Shown in pieces: positions 55,905 to 64,000 of a stretch of 64,000 bases of DNA; position 1 is the first letter of the stretch, and each line of letters opens with the position of its first letter. Under the pieces are notes generated by a model that was given only the letters and a program-made list of their open reading frames with translations, was not told the DNA's origin and made no database searches. The stretch is taken from positions 5,648,480 through 5,712,479 of the forward strand of contig JAQJVL010000005.1 in the NCBI GenBank assembly GCA_035578905.1, in the 5' to 3' direction. Source of the DNA: Stictocephala bisonia (Eukaryota; Arthropoda; Insecta; Hemiptera; Membracidae). A program made the translations under genes and the position numbers.

Positions 55905-58900
55905 GATTACCGTGGTAAGTCATGTATACAGAGTAAGGTTGATTACATGACTTATATATACCTCGTAGGATTGACTACACGACTTCTATGTACCTCGTAG
56001 GGTAGACTACACGACTTTTATGTACCTCGTAGGATAGACTACACGACTTCTATGTACATCATTTGGTAGACTACACGACTTCTATGTACCTCGTTGGGTA
56101 GACTACATGACTTGTACATACCTCGTAGGATAGACTACACGACTTCTATGTACCTCGTAGGGTAGACTACACGACTTTTATGTACCTCGTAGGGTAGACT
56201 ACACGACTTCTATGTACCTCATTTGGTAGACTACACGACTTCTATGTACCTCGTTGGGTAGACTACATGACTTGTACATACCTCGTAGTGTAGACAACAT
56301 GACTTCCATATACCTCATAAGGAGGATCACATAACTTATGTATGCCGAGTGGGGTAAAATATATAACTTCTGAGTACCAGTTAATGTACGAAAGATGACT
56401 TCTGAGTACCATGTGTGGTGGATTACATGACTTATAATCCACATAACCACCCTTATGTATACCTTGTGATATAGATTACATGACTTACCTATCTATAGCT
56501 TGTGAAGTGGATTACATGACTTGTGTATACCTTGTGATGTGGATTACATGACTTATCTATACCCTGTGAAGTGGATTACATGACTTATGTATACCTTGTG
56601 TGGTGGATTACATGACTTATGCATATCTCGTGTGGTGGATTACATGACTGCTGTATACCTCGTGTGGTGGATTACATGACTGCCGTCTAACTTGTATGGC
56701 GCATTACTTGACAGCTGTATACCTTGTGTGGTGGATTACATGACTGCTGTATACCTTTTATGGTGCATTACATGACTGCTGTATACCTTGTATGGTGCAT
56801 TACATGACTGATGTATACCTTTTATGGTGCATTACATGACTGCTGTATACCTTGTATAGTGCATTACATAACTAATGTATACCTTGTGTGGTGGATTACA
56901 TGACAGCTATATACCTAGTGTGCTGGATTAAATGACTGCTGTATACCTTGTGTGGTGCATTACATGACATCTGTATACCTTGTATGGTGCATTACATGAC
57001 TGGTGTATACCTTGTATGGTGCATTACATGTATGCAGTATACTTTGTATGGTGCATTACATGACAACTGTATACGTTGTTTGGTGCATTAAATGACTGGT
57101 GTATACCTTGTATGGTGCATTACATGTCTGCAGTATACCTTGTATGGTGGATTACATGACTACTGTTTACCTTGTGTGGTGGATTACATGACAGCTGTAT
57201 ACCTTGTATGGTGCATTACATGTCTGCAGTATACCTTGTATGGTGGATTACATTACTGCTATATATCTCGTGTGGTGGATTACATTACTGCTATATATCT
57301 TGTGTGGTGGATTAAATGACTGCTGTATACCTTGTATGGTGCATTACATGTATGCAGTATACCTTGTATGGTGGATTACATTACTGCTATATATCTCGTG
57401 TGGTGGATTAAATGTCTGCTGTATACCTTGTGTGGTGCATTACATGACTGGTGTATACCTTGTGTGGTGCATTAAATGTATGCTGTATACCTTGTGTGGT
57501 GCATTACATGACAACTGTATACGTTGTTTGGTGCATTACATGACTGGTGTATACCTTGTATGGTGCATTACATGTATGCAGTATACCTTGTGTGGTGCAT
57601 TACATGACAACTGTATACGTTGTTTGGTGCATTACATGACTGGTGTATACTTTGCGTGGTGCATTACATGACTTCTATAAGTCCTGTTATGATAAAACAA
57701 CTAACCCACCCGCCCATACACGTACAGTGGTACTGACCCCCCAACCCGCCCATACAAGTACAGTGGTACTGACCCACCCACCCACCCATACACGTACGTT
57801 GGTACTTACATTATGGGTAAGTATTATGCATTACATGTCTGCAGTATACCTTGTATGGTGGATTACATTACTGCTATATATCTCGTGTGGTGGATTAAAT
57901 GTCTGCTGTATACCTTGTGTGGTGCATTACATGACTGGTGTATACCTTGTATGGTGCATTACATGTATGCAGTATACCTTGTGTGGTGCATTACATGACT
58001 GGTGTATACCTTGTATGGTGCATTACATGTATGCAGTATACCTTGTGTGGTGCATTACATGACTGGTGTATACCTTGTATGGTGCATTACATGTATGCAG
58101 TATACCTTGTGTGGTGCATTACATGACAACTGTATACGTTGTTTGGTGCATTACATGACTGGTGTATACCTTGTGTGGTGCATTACATGACTGGTGTATA
58201 CCTTGTATGGTGCATTACATGTCTGCAGTATACCTTGTATGGTGGATTACATTACTGCTATATATCTCGTGTGGTGGATTAAATGTCTGCTGTATGCCTC
58301 GTGTGGTGCATTACATGCTTGGTGTATACCTTGTATGGTGCATTAAATGTATGCTGTATACCTTGTGTGGTGCATTACATGACAACTGTATACGTTGTTT
58401 GGTGCATTACATGACTGGTGTATACCTTGTATGGTGCATTACATGTCTGCAGTATACCTTGTGTGGTGGATTACATAACTGGTATATACCTTGTATGGTG
58501 CATTACATGTATGCAGTATACCTTGTATGGTGCATTACATGACAACTGCATACGTTGTTTGGTGCATTACATGACTGGTGTGTACCTTGTATGGTGCATT
58601 ACATGTCTGCAGTATACCTTGTATGGTGAATTACATGACTACTGTTTACCTTGTGTGGTGGATTACATGACAGCTTTATACCTTGTATGGTGCATTACAT
58701 GTCTGCAGTATACCTTGTGTGGTGGATTACATAACTGGTGTATAACTTGTATGGTGCATTACATGTATGCAGTATACCTTGTGTGGTGCATTACATGACT
58801 GGTGTATACCTTGTATGGTGCATTACATGTATGCAGTATACCTTGTGTGGTGCATTACATGATTGGTGTATACCTTGTATGGTGCATTACATGTATGCAG

Positions 58901-60745
58901 TATACCTTGTGTGGTGCATTACATGACATCTGTATACCTTGTATGGTGCATTACATGTCTGCTGTATACCTTGTATGGTGCATTACATGTATGCAGTATA
59001 CCTTGTGTGGTGCATTACATGACATCTGTATACCTTGTATGGTGCATTACATGTATGCAGTATACCTTGTGTGGTGCATTACATGACTGGTGTATACCTT
59101 GTATGGTGCATTACATGTATGCAGAATATCTTGTATGGTGCATTACATGTATGCCGTATACCTTGTATGGTGCATTACATGTATGCAGTATACCTTGTGT
59201 GGTGCATTACATGACATCTGTATACCTTGTATGGTGCATTACATTTATGCAGTATACCTTGTGTGGTGCATTACATGACTGGTGTATACCTTGTGTGGTG
59301 CATTACATGACTGGTGTATACCTTGTATGGTGCATTACATTTATGCAGTATACCTTGTGTGGTGCATTACATGACTGGTGTATACCTTGTATGGTGCATT
59401 ACATGTATGCAGTATACCTTGTGTGGTGAATTACATGACTACTGTTTACCTTGTTTGGTGCATTACATGACTGGTGTATACCTTGTATGGTGCATTACAT
59501 GTCTGCAGTATACCTTGTGTGGTGGATTACATAACTGGTGTATAACTTGTATGGTGCATTACATGTATGCAGTATACCTTGTGTGGTGCATTACATGACA
59601 ACTGCATACGTTGTTTGGTGCATTACATGACTGGTGTGTACCTTGTATGGTGCATTACATGTCTGCAGTATACCTTGTATGGTGAATTACATGACTACTG
59701 TTTACCTTGTGTGGTGGATTACATGACAGCTTTATACCTTGTATGGTGCATTACATGTCTGCAGTATACCTTGTGTGGTGGATTACATAACTGGTGTATA
59801 ACTTGTATGGTGCATTACATGTATGCAGTATACCTTGTGTGGTGCATTACATGACTGGTGTATACCTTGTATGGTGCATTACATGTATGCAGTATACCTT
59901 GTGTGGTGCATTACATGATTGGTGTATACCTTGTATGGTGCATTACATGTATGCAGTATACCTTGTGTGGTGCATTACATGACTGGTGTATACCTTGTAT
60001 GGTGCATTACATGTATGCAGTATACCTTGTGTGGTGCATTACATGACATCTGTATACCTTGTATGGTGCATTACATGTCTGCTGTATACCTTGTATGGTG
60101 CATTACATGTATGCAGTATACCTTGTGTGGTGCATTACATGACATCTGTATACCTTGTATGGTGCATTACATGTATGCAGTATACCTTGTGTGGTGCATT
60201 ACATGACTGGTGTATACCTTGTATGGTGCATTACATGTATGCAGAATATCTTGTATGGTGCATTACATGTATGCCGTATACCTTGTATGGTGCATTACAT
60301 GTATGCAGTATACCTTGTGTGGTGCATTACATGACATCTGTATACCTTGTATGGTGCATTACATTTATGCAGTATACCTTGTGTGGTGCATTACATGACT
60401 GGTGTATACCTTGTGTGGTGCATTACATGACTGGTGTATACCTTGTATGGTGCATTACATTTATGCAGTATACCTTGTGTGGTGCATTACATGACTGGTG
60501 TATACCTTGTATGGTGCATTACATGTATGCAGTATACCTTGTGTGGTGCATTACATGACTGGTGTATACCTTGTATGGTGCATTACATGTATGCAGTATA
60601 CCTTGTGTGGTGCATTACATGACTGCTGTATACCTCGTATTGTGCATTACATGACTGCTGTATACCTTTTATGGTGCATTACATGACTGTTGTATAGCTC
60701 GTTTGGTGGAATACAGTACTTATGTATACCTCGCGTTGTGGATTC
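55905..60745 (+). repeat. 32-bp tandem array (about 150 units), gradually changing type
   Basis: The left part (55.9-56.3 kb) has GACTACACGACTTC, TATGTACCTCGTAGG units. These grade into GATTACATGACTTATG, TATACCTTGTGTGGTG and then CATTACATGACTGGTG, TATACCTTGTATGGTG units. All have a 32-bp period, so they form one array. From about 57.9 kb the repeat is mostly a 64-bp dimer (CATGACTGGTG unit plus CATGTATGCAG unit). A block at about 58400-59430 recurs at about 59456-60550, offset first by 1056 bp (33 units) and later by 1120 bp (35 units). Overlapping frames rich in VHYM and YLVWC are by-products. A 36-bp-type tract interrupts at 57678-57825. Confidence 0.95.
57678..57825 (+). repeat. Dispersed 36-bp minisatellite, three units, inside the 32-bp array
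   Basis: CCCATACA occurs at 57713, 57749 and 57785, exactly 36 bp apart, in units reading CCCATACACGTACAGTGG then TACTGACCCACC. It interrupts the 32-bp array, which resumes at about 57828 with CATTACATGTCTGCAG. The core and period match the array at 51.9-54.2 kb and the minus-strand tract at 5.35 kb. Confidence 0.88.
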
Positions 60746-60994
60746 TAAACTGTTGCCCTGTCCTGACAAAGCCGTGTTTATCCGTACTTATGAGCAATTA
60801 TTGAATGTTTTTCAATTCAACTCAAATTGCCGCGCGGTGTTGATTACGTAACTACCACCGTTAAAGTCTTGCGGTTCAGTCGTAACAAAAATGACATAAA
60901 ATAACATTTCATACAGGAAGTTTAGGCTGGTTTCGAGTATGTGATATTCGAAGATATGCGCAACTTGCGCTTCTAAGCAACGTATAGGAACACT

Positions 60995-63900
60995 TTTATG
61001 ACCAATCACACTACACATAGTGGTATGACCAATCATACTACACATCGTGGTATGGCCAATCATACTACACATAATGGTATGGCCAATCATACAACACATA
61101 GTGGTATGACCAATCATACTACACATAATGGTACGGCCAATCATACTACACATAATGGTACGGCCAATCATACAACACATAGTGGTATGACCAATCATAC
61201 TACACATCGTGGTATGGCCAATCACACTACACATAGTGGTATGACCAATCATACTACACATCGTGGTATGGCCAATCATACTACACATAATGGTACGGCC
61301 AATCATACAACACATAGTGGTATGACCAATCATACTACACATAATGGTACGGCCAATCATACAACACATAGTGGTATGACCAATCATACTACACATAGTG
61401 GTACGACCAATCATACAACACATAGCGGTATGACCAATCATACAACACATAGTGGTATGGCCAATCATACAACACATAATGGTACGGCCAATCATACAAC
61501 ACATAGTGGTATGGCCAATCATCTTACACATAGTAGTATGACCAATCATACAACACATAGCGGTATGACCAATCATACAACACATAGTGGTATGGCCAAT
61601 CATACAACACATAATGGTACGGCCAATCATACAACACATAGCGGTATGACCAATCATACTACACATCGTGGTATGGCCAATCATACTACACATAATGGTA
61701 CGGCCAATCATACAACACATAGTGGTATGACCAATCATACTACACATAATGGTACGGCCAATCATACAACACATAGTGGTATGACCAATCATACTACACA
61801 TAGTGGTACGACCAATCATACAACACATAGCGGTATGACCAATCATACAACACATAGTGGTATGGCCAATCATCTTACACATAGTGGTATGGCCAATCAT
61901 CCTACACATAGTGTTGTTGTCAATTATTCTACACATACTAGTATGGCCAATCATACTACTTATAGTGGTGTTGCCAATCATTCTACACATAGTAGTATGT
62001 CCAATCATACTACTTATAGTGGTGTTGTCAATCATTCTACACATAGTGGTACGACCAATCATACAACACATATTGGTATGGCCAATCATACTACACATAG
62101 TGGTGTTGCCAATCATACCACACATAGTAGTATGGTCAATCATACTACACATAGTGGTGTTGCCAATCATACCACACATAGTAGTATGGCCAATCATACT
62201 TCACATAATGGTGTTGCCAATCATACCACACATAGTAGTATGGCCAATCATACTACACATAGTAGTATGGCCAATAATACTACACATAGTGGTGTTGTCA
62301 ATCATACCACTCATAGTAGTATGGCCAATCATACTTCACATAATGGTGTTGCCAATCATACCACACATAGTAGTATGGCCAATCATACTACACATAGTAG
62401 TATGGCCAATCATACCACACATAGTAGTATGGCCAAACATACTACTTATAGTGGTGTTGCCAATCATTCTACACATAGTGGTACGACCACTCATACTACA
62501 CATAGTGGTGTTGCCAATCATTCTACACATAGTGGTACGACCACTCATACTACACATAGTGGTGTTGCCAATCATTCTACACATAGTGGTACGACCACTC
62601 ATACTACACATAGTGGTGTTGTCAATCATACTACACATAGTAGTATGGCCAATCATACTACACATGGTAGTATGGCCAATCATACCACACATAGTAGTAT
62701 GGCCAATCATACTACTTATAGTGGTGTTGCCAATCATTCTACACATAGTGGTACGACCACTCATACTACACATAGTGGTGTTGTCAATCATACTACACAT
62801 AGTAGTATGGCCAATCATACTACACATAGTAGTATGGCCAATCATACCACACATAGTGGTATGGCCAATCATACTACTTATAGTGGTGTTGCCAATCATT
62901 CTACACATAGTGGTACGACCACTCATACTACACATAGTGGTGTTGTCAATCATACTACACATAGTAGTATGGCCAATCATACTACACATAGTAGTATGGC
63001 CAATCATACCACACCTAGTGTTATGGCCAATCATACTACTTATAGTGGTGTTGCCAATCATTCTACACATAGTGGTACGACCACTCATACTACACATATA
63101 GGTGTTGTCAATCATACTACACATAGTAGTATGGCCAATCATACTACACATAGTAGTATGGCCAATCATACTACACATAGTAGTATGGCCAATCATACCA
63201 CACATAGTGGTGTTGTCAATCATACTACACATAGTAGTATGGCCAATCATACTACACATAGTAGTATGGCCAATCATACTACACATAGTGGTGTTATCAA
63301 TCATACCACATATAGTAGTATGGCCAATCATACTACACATAGTGGTGTTGCCAATCATACCACACATAGTAGTATGGTCAATCATACTACACATAGTGTT
63401 GTTGCCAATCATACCACACATAGTAGTATGGCCAATCATACTACACATAGTGGTGTTGTCAATCATACCACACATAGTAGTATGGCCAATCATACTACAC
63501 ATTGTTGTGTTGCCAATTATACCACACATAGTAGTATGTCCAATCATACTACTTATAGTGGTGTTGTCAATCATTCTACACATAGTGGTACGACCAATCA
63601 TACAACACATATTGGTATGGCCAATCATACTACACATAGTGGTGTTGCCAATCATACCACACATAGTAGTATGGTCAATCATACTACACATAGTGGTGTT
63701 GCCAATCATACCACACATAGTAGTATGGCCAATCATACTTCACATAATGGTGTTGCCAATCATACCACACATAGTAGTATGGCCAATCATACTACACATA
63801 GTAGTATGGCCAATAATACTACACATAGTGGTGTTGTCAATCATACCACTCATAGTAGTATGGCCAATCATACTTCACATAATGGTGTTGCCAATCATAC

Positions 63901-64000
63901 CACACATAGTAGTATGGCCAATCATACTACACATAGTAGTATGGCCAATCATACCACACATAGTAGTATGGCCAATCATACTACTTATAGTGGTGTTGCC
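60995..64000 (+). repeat. 27-bp tandem array (about 110 units) running off the window end
   Basis: The unit is GGTATGGCCAATCATAC, TACACATAGT, with a second branch GGTGTTGCCAATCATTC and a third GGTACGACCACTCAT. Most units contain CCAATCA. Between 62.5 and 63.1 kb a six-unit block (162 bp) repeats; the ACGACCACTC marker falls near 62595, 62757, 62919 and 63081. A segment at about 61960-62430 recurs at about 63500-63970, offset 1539 bp (57 units). Frames of 461 and 466 residues (-) and 414 residues (+) arise because 27 is a multiple of three. The array continues beyond the window. Confidence 0.95.

Noticed and set aside
60812..63736. 461- and 466-residue minus-strand frames and a 414-residue plus-strand frame as genes
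   Set aside because: Products of the 27-bp unit, open on both strands over the same DNA.

Overview
The window looks like gene-poor, repeat-dominated nuclear DNA of an arthropod, most likely an insect. The evidence is short stretches of the arthropod telomere motif TTAGG on both strands (736-750 and 17241-17277), relics of LINE, Ty3/gypsy and hAT elements, SINE heads with tRNA-like and 5S-like promoters, and a high A+T background. No intact host protein gene, tRNA gene or rRNA gene could be supported. The species was not identified.

About half of the window is tandem repeat, in at least a dozen arrays of unrelated unit length: 51 bp (1.3-2.9 kb), 115 bp (10.9-11.25 kb), 66 bp (12.1-13.1 kb), 86 bp (17.3-19.1 kb), 35 bp (22.95-23.6 kb), 74/80 bp (24.25-32.6 kb, the largest, about 110 units), 53 bp (33.6-34.0 kb), 36 bp (34.5-37.5 kb), 80 bp dimers ending in (AT)30 (38.1-39.1 kb), 50 bp (44.8-47.4 kb), 280 bp (49.5-50.4 kb), 36/37 bp (51.9-54.2 kb), 32 bp (55.9-60.7 kb) and 27 bp (61.0 kb to the window end). 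Long open frames over these arrays arise because several units are multiples of three without stops. They are not convincing genes. Several arrays show higher-order repeats, large internal duplications and homogenised zones, the marks of unequal exchange.

Between the arrays lie mobile-element relics. There is a 3.36-kb non-autonomous hAT element with a perfect 8-bp target duplication (2904-6282), and two copies of a hAT-like MITE with TATCGATA-rich ends (21879-22581, 32653-33186). The first of these sits inside a LINE reverse-transcriptase remnant. Two LINE 3' ends in inverted orientation flank the 86-bp array (14.65-15.7 kb and 19.4-20.05 kb), and a third LINE relic carries an RNase H motif (20.9-21.3 kb). 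A decayed Ty3/gypsy integrase region (41.2-42.6 kb) is split by a tRNA-derived SINE. Other items are two copies of a TTAA-flanked MITE (44.4 and 51.3 kb), a foldback element with one arm triplicated (48.9-50.4 kb), and further SINE-like elements at 7.2, 7.8 and 55.5 kb.

The most interesting patterns are the recurrent placement of transposon ends next to array edges; one 36-bp minisatellite family present at four separate loci in both orientations; a perfect 10-bp-stem hairpin plus a CACGTG motif in most units of the 8.4-kb array; and a CCAAT-box-like motif in most of the roughly 110 units of the 27-bp array. All calls come from reading the sequence by eye. Copy numbers and boundaries are approximate.
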